A DNA stretch of 9,350 nt from Spirosoma fluviale (GCA_945860325.1 CAMARL010000064.1:1-9350), one strand, 5' to 3'; positions 1-7,298 are shown, counted from the first letter of the stretch. Notes: generated by a model from the letters alone, not told the origin. Translations and numbers: made by a program.

Positions 1-1046
1 ATAAGGTGCTCATGAGTTTTCATCCGCAGCCGAATGCCCTAGGCTCTGCCGAATGGTTTCATCAAAGTGAATGGTTAGATTTCAATATGTTTCAAAATGG
101 GCACTGCCGAGATCAAGAGCATTATTTAAAAGTATCAACTTTATATAACAAGGCTCCCTTTAAGCCGATCATCGACGGAGAACCGATGTACGAAGATCAT
201 CCCGTTTGTTTTAATGCGAAAGATTTGGGAACCTCTAGTGCCTACGACATCCGAAAATACGCCTACTTAGATTTATTTGCTGGGGCTTTTGGGCATACCT
301 ACGGCTGTCATGATGTGTGGCAAATGTATGATTCCACACGTGTCGGAATTAATGGCCCCCATTTCTCTTGGAAAATTGCCTTAGATTTACCCGGTGCAAA
401 CCAAATGAAATTTGCCCGAGAATTAATGGAATCTAAATCCATGCTCGACCGAATCCCTGACCAATCCATTTTAATTGAGTCCGATGAAACCCCCGGGGAA
501 CGTATCCAAGCCACTCGTGGCAAAGACTATGTTTTTGTGTACTCGTGCATAGGGAAAAGATTCCGTCTCAAAATGGGTCAAATCCCCGGAGAAAAATCAT
601 CCTACTTTTGGGTTAATCCAAGAACTGGTGAAAAGTCAACCAAAAACAATATCAACAATACCGGAATTCAGACTTTCACGCCACCTTCTAAAGGATATGG
701 GTTAGACTGGGTTATGGTGTTAGAATCTTTGCCAGATCCAAAACCCGAAGTTAAAGTTGAGCCTGCTGCTGCAGAAGTAAAGCCGAGTCAGGAGGCTAAA
801 GCTCCCACGACGCCATTAACACCGGCCAATTCATCCGAAGTAAAATCAGAAACCAAACCGCAAGCTCCGGCAACGACTCCTTTGCAAACGAGTCCTGCGA
901 CTACACCCACCGTTGTCCCTGAAGCAAAACTTCAGGTTTCGCCAACGAGCACTTTACAAGCAAGTCCAGCGACAGCGCCTACGGCTCCCACAGCAAATAC
1001 AGCAACAGGAAATAGTTCAGCTACTACCGCTCAGCCTAACAAATAA
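1..1046 (+). CDS. DUF4038/apiosidase-like glycoside hydrolase with Pro/Thr-rich tail, 5'-truncated
   Basis: This is the C-terminal part of a secreted glycoside hydrolase of the DUF4038 family (TIM barrel, related to the GH140 apiosidase group). The frame is open to the left edge (AAG at 3-5 precedes the GTG at 6), so the start and the first half of the barrel lie outside the window. Numbering from that GTG, the family signatures in order are SFHP (4-7), EWLDFNM (22-28), the late-barrel motif DGEPMYE (57-63), where E59 is a candidate catalytic carboxylate, a GHTYGCHDVWQM segment (96-107) and LPGANQMKFAREL (128-140). Residues ~155-240 fit the small beta domain that usually follows DUF4038 (Pfam 'collagen-binding domain of a collagenase'). 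Residues 244-346 are a low-complexity Pro/Thr/Ala/Ser/Lys tail ending in a normal stop. Its job is probably extracellular or periplasmic cleavage of a plant or algal glycan side chain. Family assignment is firm; the substrate is unknown. An 84-bp gap separates it from the next gene on the same strand. Confidence 0.85.
   Translation, partial: KVLMSFHPQPNALGSAEWFHQSEWLDFNMFQNGHCRDQEHYLKVSTLYNKAPFKPIIDGEPMYEDHPVCFNAKDLGTSSAYDIRKYAYLDLFAGAFGHTYGCHDVWQMYDSTRVGINGPHFSWKIALDLPGANQMKFARELMESKSMLDRIPDQSILIESDETPGERIQATRGKDYVFVYSCIGKRFRLKMGQIPGEKSSYFWVNPRTGEKSTKNNINNTGIQTFTPPSKGYGLDWVMVLESLPDPKPEVKVEPAAAEVKPSQEAKAPTTPLTPANSSEVKSETKPQAPATTPLQTSPATTPTVVPEAKLQVSPTSTLQASPATAPTAPTANTATGNSSATTAQPNK
882..983 (+). 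repeat. Imperfect LQxSPxT repeats in the Pro/Thr-rich tail
   Basis: Within the tail of the first protein, three related units begin at 882 (LQTSPATTPT), 930 (LQVSPTST) and 954 (LQASPATAPT). The first and third share 8 of 10 residues and are also similar at DNA level, which suggests local duplication followed by drift. The tail contains no Asp between 882 and the stop, so the Bacteroidota O-glycosylation motif D(S/T)(A/I/L/V/M/T) is absent here. It reads as a flexible linker or spacer. Confidence 0.6.
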
Positions 1047-1130
1047 ATACGCCAAATTAAGAATTCGCCATGCGCATTTAATTCTGATATTATTTATTAA
1101 TTTGGTATCTCTAAACCTAATTGTACACGT
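1047..1130 (+). promoter_or_regulatory. Short intergenic gap with a weak Bacteroidota-type -7 candidate
   Basis: This 84-bp AT-rich gap precedes the dioxygenase operon. TTAATTTG at 1097-1104 matches the Bacteroidota -7 consensus TAnnTTTG at all but one position and lies 26 bases before the ATG at 1131, but no convincing -33 TTTG is found at the usual distance. No terminator with a GC-rich stem and T-run is visible after the first gene, so the downstream genes could also be transcribed by read-through. There is no Shine-Dalgarno sequence before 1131, which is usual for this phylum. Confidence 0.2.
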
Positions 1131-1943
1131 ATGTTAACCCAAGCTCAAATCGATTCCTATCATCAAGATGGTTATGTCCAAATACCTGGCATGTTTAATC
1201 AAGCAGAAATTGATTTATTGTACGGCGTGGCGACGGACGACTCAGTGGTCAACAATTCATTTGACTTAAATGATCAAAACGGAAAGAAAACGAAATTAAC
1301 GCTTTGGTTTACGGCAGGAGATGATTCTTTCGGTTTAATGTCTCGTTGCGCTCGACTGGTTCAAGGGGTTCAAAGTCTTTTAGGTCCCGGTGAAGTATGC
1401 CATTTTCACTCGAAAGTGATGCAAAAAGAACCTCGAGTTGGAGGCGCTTGGGAGTGGCATCAAGATTATGGATATTGGTATAAAAATGGATTTTTATATC
1501 CCGAAGATATGATTTCGGTGATGGTCGCTTTGACGGATGCTACGATCGAAAATGGCTGTCTGCAAGTTTTGAAAGGCACCCATAAAATGCAAAGAATTGA
1601 GCATCATTTTGCGGGGGAACAGCAAGGCGCCGACATGGATTTTGTCCAAGAAGCAGAAAAAGTTTCAGACCTTATTTACTGTGAATTAAAAGCAGGCGAT
1701 GTCCTATTTTTTCACCCCAATGTCCTCCATCGCTCCGAAGCAAATCTTTCGGATACGGCCCGTTGGTCTGTCATTTCTGCCTACAACTTAGCCCACAATA
1801 TTCCTTTCAGGGAAAAAAATACTTCTTGCATTACACCGGTAGCGATGGTGCCCGATGAAGCCTTACTTGACAGTGGAAAAAAGGAAGTTATTCAGGCCGA
1901 TTTTTTATTGAAAGAAAAGGAAATTACCCTTTCATTAAAATGA
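1131..1943 (+). CDS. Phytanoyl-CoA dioxygenase (PhyH) family Fe(II)/2-oxoglutarate oxygenase
   Basis: A 270-residue cytoplasmic protein without a signal peptide, of usual length for the PhyH family. The family hydroxylates small organic molecules using Fe(II), O2 and 2-oxoglutarate. The N-terminus has the typical opening (QIDSYHQDGYVQIPG, 6-20). The iron site is visible as H110-x-D112 in WEWHQDYGYWY and a distal His, most likely H200 in HPNVLHRSEAN. R211 follows exactly 11 residues later, the spacing seen between the distal His and the 2-oxoglutarate-binding Arg in human PHYH. The NGCLQVLKGTHK stretch (141-152) is the usual family segment between the two halves of the site. All ligands are present, so it should be active. 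The substrate is not predictable; bacterial members act on very different compounds. The stop overlaps the start of the next gene (ATGA at 1940-1943), which implies translational coupling to a sugar isomerase/epimerase-like protein and suggests a polyol or sugar-related substrate. Confidence 0.9.
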   Translation: MLTQAQIDSYHQDGYVQIPGMFNQAEIDLLYGVATDDSVVNNSFDLNDQNGKKTKLTLWFTAGDDSFGLMSRCARLVQGVQSLLGPGEVCHFHSKVMQKEPRVGGAWEWHQDYGYWYKNGFLYPEDMISVMVALTDATIENGCLQVLKGTHKMQRIEHHFAGEQQGADMDFVQEAEKVSDLIYCELKAGDVLFFHPNVLHRSEANLSDTARWSVISAYNLAHNIPFREKNTSCITPVAMVPDEALLDSGKKEVIQADFLLKEKEITLSLK

Positions 1944-2842
1944 TGACGCAGCCATTTTCTAGACGCGAATTTTTGCTGATGTTGCCGGTAGGAGCCTCGC
2001 TTTTTTATGAAGGCCAAGAGCAAAGAGTTATTTCGAGCAACGGGTACAATTGGATTACTTTTTACCAAAGGGCCGGGAAAGTTTGGGGCCAAGATTGGGA
2101 CGTATGTATCCAAGATTATGCGCGTTCAGGTTTGAAAGCTTTGGAGCCATCCATCGGAAATGTAGCCGATTTAAATAAGCTAATTCCCGCATTAAAAAAA
2201 TACGACATATCACTGCCTTCCATTTATGTTGGCAGTATTTTGCATGAACCCAAAGAAGCCGATTTATCGATCCAACGAATCTTAGCGATTGCAGACCGAT
2301 TGAAATCCGAAGGGACCAACATCATCGTCACAAACCCCAGTCCACTAAAAAATGGGGTGGCAAAAACGGATGCGGAACTAGTGTGCCAAGTGGAAAAACT
2401 GAATTTGCTGGGGAGTCTATTAAAAGAAAAAGGGATTACCCTAGCTTATCATACGCATGATGTTGAGTTTCGTGAAAGTGCACGAGAATTTCATTATGTT
2501 TTGCAACATACTAAACCCGAAAATCTGGCTTTTTGCATGGATGTCCATTGGGTTTATCGTGGTGCTGGAAATTCAGAACAAACGGTTTTTGATATTTTAA
2601 AAACCTATGGAAACAGGATTGTGGCCTTGCATATTCGTCAGTCTGAAAATGGAATTTGGACCGAAACCTTTTCCGGAAAAGGGGACATCGATTATGTTCG
2701 TTTTGCCAAAGAATTAAAAAAGAAAAAAATTAAACCTCATTTAGTCATCGAGCAATGTCTTGAAGCTAAAACGGTTCAAACGATGGACGCGGCTCAGGCA
2801 CATGCCATCGATTTAAAAATAGTCAAAGCATTATTTAATTAA
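1940..2842 (+). CDS. Sugar phosphate isomerase/epimerase-like TIM-barrel protein with twin-arginine leader
   Basis: A 300-residue xylose-isomerase-like (AP_endonuc_2) TIM barrel. Members isomerise or epimerise sugars and keto-sugars or dehydrate inositol derivatives, using a divalent metal. Candidate active-site residues sit at the ends of successive strands: E69 (ALEPS), H171 and H173 in AYHTHDVEF, D201 and H203 in CMDVHWVYRGAG, H231 in ALHIRQ and E271 in VIEQ. The N-terminus MMTQPFSRREFLLMLPVG carries a twin-arginine motif (SRREFL, 7-12) and a short hydrophobic stretch, but no clear AxA cleavage site follows. It could be Tat-exported, membrane-anchored or an unexported remnant. Two ATG codons stand in tandem (1940 and 1943); the first gives the 4-base overlap with the dioxygenase gene. 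The oxidoreductase gene follows after 8 bases. Pairing with a Gfo/Idh/MocA enzyme is common in inositol and keto-sugar pathways. The fold is secure; the reaction is unknown. Confidence 0.85.
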   Translation: MMTQPFSRREFLLMLPVGASLFYEGQEQRVISSNGYNWITFYQRAGKVWGQDWDVCIQDYARSGLKALEPSIGNVADLNKLIPALKKYDISLPSIYVGSILHEPKEADLSIQRILAIADRLKSEGTNIIVTNPSPLKNGVAKTDAELVCQVEKLNLLGSLLKEKGITLAYHTHDVEFRESAREFHYVLQHTKPENLAFCMDVHWVYRGAGNSEQTVFDILKTYGNRIVALHIRQSENGIWTETFSGKGDIDYVRFAKELKKKKIKPHLVIEQCLEAKTVQTMDAAQAHAIDLKIVKALFN

Positions 2843-2850
2843 AAAAGATT

Positions 2851-4050
2851 ATGGCTAAAGTATGTATTTTAGGTGGGGGATTTATCGGCCGTTTTTATGC
2901 GGAATCCCTATGCGGTAGACGTGGAAAAGATATTGTGACCGTGGTTTATGCGCGTAAAAAAGAAACGGCGGTTCGCTTTGCGACGGACTACCAAGTCGCA
3001 CATTTTACCACCGAAATGGAAGAGGCCATCGCCCATGCGGAAACGGAATTCGTGGTCATCGCCTTGCCTAATTACCTTCATGAGGAAGCCGTGATGCTTT
3101 GTGTGAAACATAAAAAAGCGGTGCTATGTACCAAGCCATTAGGTCGGACTGCAGCGGAGGCTTTACGGATGACGCTGGCCTGCGAGGAAGCTGGAGTTTT
3201 TGCAGGGTATTTAGAAGACCTTTGTTATACACCCAAATTTTTAAAGTCGGTGAAAAGTGTAGAGGCGGGTTCGATAGGCCGAGTACTTTGGGCGAAATCC
3301 AGGGAAACGCATCCGGGTCCGCATTCCGATTGGTTTTGGGATATCGAGAAAGCAGGGGGTGGAGCCGTATTAGATTTAGGTTGCCATTGCATTGAAATTG
3401 CTCGAAATTTTATTGGCAAGGATATTTTGCCTGTTGAGGTGATGTGCTGGGCCGACACCCAAGTGAAGCCGATTGACGCAGAAGATCATGCCATCGGTTT
3501 AGTGAAATATGAGAATGGAGCGATAGGCCAATTTGAGGTTTCTTGGACTTTTCGCGGAGGCATGGATTTGAGAGATGAGGTCATGGGAACTGAGGGAACC
3601 ATTTGGGTCAATTCATTTTTACGTACAGGTTTTGAAATGTTTACTACCGGTGCGGGTACCGATTATGTGGCTGAAAAAGCAGAATCGACAAGCGGTTGGC
3701 AATTTCCCGTGGGCGATGAAGCACACGAATTAGGCTACCCAACGATGTTTAACGACATGTTTGATTCATATGAAAAAGGAGAACAACCCCGTGAAACTTT
3801 TTACGATGGATACGTAGTCAACGCGATTATAGATGCGGCCTATAAATCTGCCAAAACAAAATTGTGGGAGCCTGTTAATTTACCAATTTGGCGAGGTAAA
3901 ACAGGCGTACAAAAACCGTCGGTGTTCCAAGAATATGACGCGGAACATTGGTTTATCAAGGATGAGATTTTGCCTAATGGGGATAAAAAAGTGATTTTGA
4001 AGAATAAAAAAACAGGAGAAATTTCTGAAAAAGAAACCTGGAAAAAGTAA
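2851..4050 (+). CDS. Gfo/Idh/MocA family NAD(P)-dependent oxidoreductase
   Basis: A 399-residue cytoplasmic dehydrogenase of the Gfo/Idh/MocA family, which oxidises or reduces sugars, cyclitols and their acids. The N-terminal Rossmann fold starts directly with the dinucleotide motif GGGFIG (8-13). The family EKP motif is present as TKPLGR, with the conserved lysine at K95. In the C-terminal alpha/beta domain the DxGxH motif appears as D175-L-G-C-H179, giving the catalytic His together with K95. GTEGTIWV (246-253) is the usual family strand motif. There is no signal peptide. The last ~50 residues (about 345-399), rich in Lys and Glu and ending in a likely beta hairpin, extend beyond the usual family length of about 330-380. 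It is the last gene of the operon and ends three bases before a strong hairpin. With the preceding isomerase it likely forms a sugar or cyclitol oxidation/isomerisation pair. The substrate cannot be named. Confidence 0.9.
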   Translation: MAKVCILGGGFIGRFYAESLCGRRGKDIVTVVYARKKETAVRFATDYQVAHFTTEMEEAIAHAETEFVVIALPNYLHEEAVMLCVKHKKAVLCTKPLGRTAAEALRMTLACEEAGVFAGYLEDLCYTPKFLKSVKSVEAGSIGRVLWAKSRETHPGPHSDWFWDIEKAGGGAVLDLGCHCIEIARNFIGKDILPVEVMCWADTQVKPIDAEDHAIGLVKYENGAIGQFEVSWTFRGGMDLRDEVMGTEGTIWVNSFLRTGFEMFTTGAGTDYVAEKAESTSGWQFPVGDEAHELGYPTMFNDMFDSYEKGEQPRETFYDGYVVNAIIDAAYKSAKTKLWEPVNLPIWRGKTGVQKPSVFQEYDAEHWFIKDEILPNGDKKVILKNKKTGEISEKETWKK

Positions 4051-4052
4051 AG

Positions 4053-4085
4053 AAAATGGGTGAAGGATTAAGCTTCACCCATTTT
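4053..4085. terminator. Bidirectional intrinsic terminator between convergent genes
   Basis: A perfect 13-bp stem (4053-4065 pairing with 4073-4085) closes a 7-base loop (GATTAAG). Its core is GGGTGAAG/CTTCACCC, flanked by four A-T pairs. On the plus strand it runs into a T-rich tract (ATTTTTTATTTCTT). On the minus strand the stem ends in TTTT and continues into another T-rich stretch. It lies between the stop of the oxidoreductase (4050) and the stop of the convergent heme protein (last stop base at 4086), so one element can end both transcripts. Confidence 0.85.
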
Positions 4086-7076
4086 TTATTTCTTAATGTA
4101 CGCCAGTAAATCAGCCATAGCTTTCAGATTGATGTTACCTTCTAAGCCATTAGGCATAGCTGAAACACGCATATCGCGCTTCGATTTAATTCGGGTCTTT
4201 TCGATGTTTTGAACCGTTCCCCCCATTAATTTTAGGGCAAGAGATTGATTGTTTTCTGAGGTTATAATTCCCGTTAATCGAGTTCCATCCGTCATCTCAA
4301 ATTCCCATTGGCCATATTTATCGGCAATGGAATTGTTTGGATTGATGATTTCTGTGACAATGGATAAGGCATTTCTGCTTTTCAACGTCGACAAATTAGG
4401 CCCAAACTCTACGCCTTTTACGTCCTTAATGATGTGGCATGTGGTACAATTAGCCTCAAAAACTTTCTTTCCGTTTTCCACATTTCCGACCATTTCTGCC
4501 GCCGGTAAATAGTTCTGTAAAATAGCCTTTCGGTCTTCCGCGATGGCCAAAACTTTTCTCGCAAAAGCGCGAACTCCCTTGTCATAATAATTCATTAACT
4601 CGACAAACTGTGGCCAAGCTAAATCGGCTTTAGGAATGTTATTTTTCTCAACTTCTTTAAGCAAGCTGGTGATGTAGGTATCATTGAAAAGCATGTATTT
4701 AATCCATTCTTTTTTAGCCTTTGGTGCCATAGAAGAATACGCTCGATTGATCGCAATTAAATCGGCAGGCTTTAAAATTTTAGGCAAGGAAGTGATGGCC
4801 GCTACCTGTAAATGTTCCGGATTTTTTTGGCTTAACAGGTTGACTAGTTGGGCTTCCACCGCAGGCGTCTTAGCCAATGCCGTCAGTTTTAACGAGCTTG
4901 CCTGTAATTCTTTGTTGGCAGAAACACTTGCTTTTTTACTACCTTCCGCAATGATAGATGGATTTTTTGGCAAACCACTGATGCCAAATATGCGGATAAT
5001 CGATCCTCGCATTTCATTGTTTTCCGTACTATAAAAAGTACGTGCCATTAAATCCTTTTGTTTTTCAGATAGTAGAAAGTTGGCGTGCGTCTCATTCACA
5101 TAGGCAGCAACTCCTTTTAAAATAGCCGCCTGCCACCAGTCATTTTTGGGATTAGTGTCAATCGCCAAATTTAAAAATTCAGTATCTCCCTTCTTCACTA
5201 AAGTAGCCGCGAGATATTCTAAAAATTCAGATTTTCCTTCGCTGGCAGTAGGCCCCATCGCTTGTGTACTAAATTTCAATAAATCATATTCTGCCCCTTG
5301 AGAAGAGGCGATGGCTGCGATTCCAGTCCAATGATCATCGATGTCCTTGGTTAAAATCTTCGCTTTTAATTCAGCCATTTTGGGTAAAATAAGATAGCTC
5401 GACGAACATATCCATTGAAATCTGACACGGGCAGAAGGGTCGTCAGCTAATTTAATCAGGGACTCATTTATAGCTGAATTTCCTTTAAATCCTGGCTTTT
5501 GCATCATGCGATCGGCGAGTTGTAAGGCATTTTCACGTACACCTTCATAACCTGATTGTAACGCATTTTCAAGATCTTTGGGATTTAAAATTCCCCAGTC
5601 GTGTAGCAACCATAATGCAGCGACAGTACCATATTCCGCATCTGAGCGGACTAAATCAGATAGCGCTGAAGCCACTTTTTTATCGCCTCTTTGAAATAAA
5701 AGTCGTTGGGCCGTTTTTCTAAACCAACCATTTTCATGGCTCAGTAATTTGACTAATTCATCTGAAGATTTTTCACTCAAGCGTACCGATTTCATCCAAT
5801 CCATTGGGTCGCTTCCTTTCTTAGTCACCCGGTAGATTCGGCCTTTCGTAGAGCCGTTATATAATGCCCCACTTTTATTTACCTCATCCGACATCCACTC
5901 TGGATGCTCAATCAATTGGCGATAATAATCAACCACATAGAGCGCTCCGTCAGGACCTACATAAAAATTAACAGGACGGAACCATGGATCTTTTGATGCT
6001 AAAAATTCCTTTTTTTCTAGGAGTCTTTTGCCTGAAAAGGTTGCGCCTTTTGACTCGATGATGTCGGCATGAACTAGGTTATGTGTGGGCTCGCCTATGA
6101 ATGTCACATTTTTAAAGTCTTTCCCAAAAGCCCCGCCGTCATACCAAGTCACACTGCAACTGGAAGACACCACGCCTATGTCGGTAAGCAATTGGTGATT
6201 CGGGTTTTCTGAAATTGGATACACTTCACACGCATCCCCATGATCTGGAATTTTTGACATGGCCTCGGAAATCACTAAGTTTTTATTGGCATTTACATAG
6301 CGTGCGTCGATTACCTCATGAAAAAGATGGTCGGCATTATCGGTATAAAAACGTCTGCCCCATGGATCCGTCGTATGCCCATATTGAGTCTCCCCGGATA
6401 AGGATTCAATCTCAAATGAGCCTGGCTTAAAACGAACATTTCGGCCATTTCCATTTTGTGGTAATTTAGCGGCATTGGGATTGCCAGCGAAAGTGATTTC
6501 TTTTCCTTTATCTCCAAAAATATTTTCATAAGAGAAGGAATTAATGGCTCCCGAATGACCTACATAAATCCAATTATCGATCCCAAATTTTGGGCTATTC
6601 ATGTTATGTTGCGGATTTGACAAAGAGAATCCTGTCAAAATTACTTCGCGTTTATCTGCTTTATTATCCCCATCGGTATCTTCTAAATAAATGATGTTGG
6701 GGGAATCAGCGACTAAAATTCCCTTCTTCCATTTCATGATTCCCATGGGAAGCGTTAAGCTATCGGCAAATAAAATACTCTTGTCTGGGTAACCGTCTTG
6801 ATTGGTATCCACCAACTTTTTAACGTGTCCTTTTTTGCTTAAATCTAATGGATAGCCTGACATTTCTAATACAAACCAATTGCCATCTTCGTCGATTTCC
6901 ATCGCCACTGGATCTGCGATTAAAGGGTCAGCAGCCACTAATTCCACTTCAAATCCATCCATCACTTGAATGGAATTTAATGCTTTTTGATGCTCCTCTG
7001 TGAGCTTAATCATGGGATGTTCTTTGCCCTGACAACTGATGATCAACAGGCTAATCGCCAAAATTAGATATCTCAT
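4086..7076 (-). CDS. PVC-type heme-binding lipoprotein: propeller, helical repeats and C-terminal CxxCH cytochrome domain
   Basis: A 996-residue envelope protein of the family often annotated as 'PVC-type heme-binding CxxCH protein' or membrane-bound dehydrogenase (TIGR02604 N-terminal, TIGR02603 C-terminal). The N-terminus MRYLILAISLLIISC is a lipoprotein signal with lipidation expected at C15. Residues ~35-417 form the predicted beta-propeller, with family motifs NPQHNMNSPKFGIDNWIYVG (start 154), QYGHTTDPWGRRFY (231-244), YVVDYYRQLIEHPEW (380-394) and GRIYRV (412-417). Residues ~430-850 are helical and resemble HEAT-type repeats. The C-terminal cytochrome c domain carries C877-T-T-C880-H881, and M974 in SAMPNGL is the likely second heme ligand. 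The expected role is electron transfer or sugar/alcohol dehydrogenation in the periplasm; no catalytic activity is proven for most relatives. It is transcribed convergently to the dioxygenase operon and divergently from the Asp-box gene. The start at 7076 is fixed by the lipoprotein signal directly after it. All three domains are intact. Confidence 0.9.
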   Translation of the reverse strand: MRYLILAISLLIISCQGKEHPMIKLTEEHQKALNSIQVMDGFEVELVAADPLIADPVAMEIDEDGNWFVLEMSGYPLDLSKKGHVKKLVDTNQDGYPDKSILFADSLTLPMGIMKWKKGILVADSPNIIYLEDTDGDNKADKREVILTGFSLSNPQHNMNSPKFGIDNWIYVGHSGAINSFSYENIFGDKGKEITFAGNPNAAKLPQNGNGRNVRFKPGSFEIESLSGETQYGHTTDPWGRRFYTDNADHLFHEVIDARYVNANKNLVISEAMSKIPDHGDACEVYPISENPNHQLLTDIGVVSSSCSVTWYDGGAFGKDFKNVTFIGEPTHNLVHADIIESKGATFSGKRLLEKKEFLASKDPWFRPVNFYVGPDGALYVVDYYRQLIEHPEWMSDEVNKSGALYNGSTKGRIYRVTKKGSDPMDWMKSVRLSEKSSDELVKLLSHENGWFRKTAQRLLFQRGDKKVASALSDLVRSDAEYGTVAALWLLHDWGILNPKDLENALQSGYEGVRENALQLADRMMQKPGFKGNSAINESLIKLADDPSARVRFQWICSSSYLILPKMAELKAKILTKDIDDHWTGIAAIASSQGAEYDLLKFSTQAMGPTASEGKSEFLEYLAATLVKKGDTEFLNLAIDTNPKNDWWQAAILKGVAAYVNETHANFLLSEKQKDLMARTFYSTENNEMRGSIIRIFGISGLPKNPSIIAEGSKKASVSANKELQASSLKLTALAKTPAVEAQLVNLLSQKNPEHLQVAAITSLPKILKPADLIAINRAYSSMAPKAKKEWIKYMLFNDTYITSLLKEVEKNNIPKADLAWPQFVELMNYYDKGVRAFARKVLAIAEDRKAILQNYLPAAEMVGNVENGKKVFEANCTTCHIIKDVKGVEFGPNLSTLKSRNALSIVTEIINPNNSIADKYGQWEFEMTDGTRLTGIITSENNQSLALKLMGGTVQNIEKTRIKSKRDMRVSAMPNGLEGNINLKAMADLLAYIKK

Positions 7077-7298
7077 TTCTAAAGATTTTTACGAAATAAA
7101 TGTATAAAAATTATTGAATTAATACATGTTAAACCAATATTTAATCCAATGTTTGTTATTCTTCTTTACCCAAATGTTTTTTTAATTTAGTTATTATTTA
7201 AGAGATATGTGGAATTTTGAACCTAGAAAAAGGGATAAAAACATTCCTTCAAGTTTAAAACATTTTTTTTCTAACTTGCGAATAAACCTATTTCAACC
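7077..7298. promoter_or_regulatory. AT-rich divergent intergenic region
   Basis: These 222 bases separate two divergent genes and must hold both promoters. No full Bacteroidota promoter (TTTG, about 20 bases, TAnnTTTG) is evident. Partial matches are TAACTTGC at 7272-7279, 19 bases before the plus-strand ATG, and TACATTTA on the minus strand (7104-7097), 20 bases before the heme-protein start; both lack a good -33 box at the usual distance. Two near-identical 10-mers are also present (see the repeat at 7129-7150). No RNA gene or small ORF is supported here. Confidence 0.4.
7129..7150 (+). repeat. Tandem direct repeat TTAAACCAAT / TTAATCCAAT
   Basis: Two 10-mers differing at one base start 12 bases apart (7129 and 7141), close to one helical turn. 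They lie 53-74 bases upstream of the heme-protein start. The arrangement would suit a regulator binding direct half-sites on one DNA face, but the flanking DNA is AT-rich and chance similarity is possible. Confidence 0.3.

Noticed and set aside
1055..1085. Possible terminator hairpin after the first gene (AATTAA/TTAATT or AGAATT/AATTCT)
   Set aside because: The stems are only 6 bp, AT-rich, with a loop of over 14 bases and no proper T-run; chance pairing is likely in AT-rich DNA.
913..1137. Plus-strand 74-codon frame over the end of the first gene and the gap
   Set aside because: It overlaps the Pro/Thr-rich tail in another frame, gives a Gln/Arg-rich then hydrophobic product of no recognised family, and ends inside the start of the dioxygenase gene.
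1131..1943. Ectoine hydroxylase or true phytanoyl-CoA hydroxylase assignment
   Set aside because: Only the general PhyH fold residues match; no ectoine or fatty-acid genes are nearby, so a specific name is not justified.
4684..5034. 116-codon plus-strand frame opposite the heme lipoprotein
   Set aside because: It is antisense to a well-supported helical-repeat region, has no family features and no promoter or ribosome-binding evidence.
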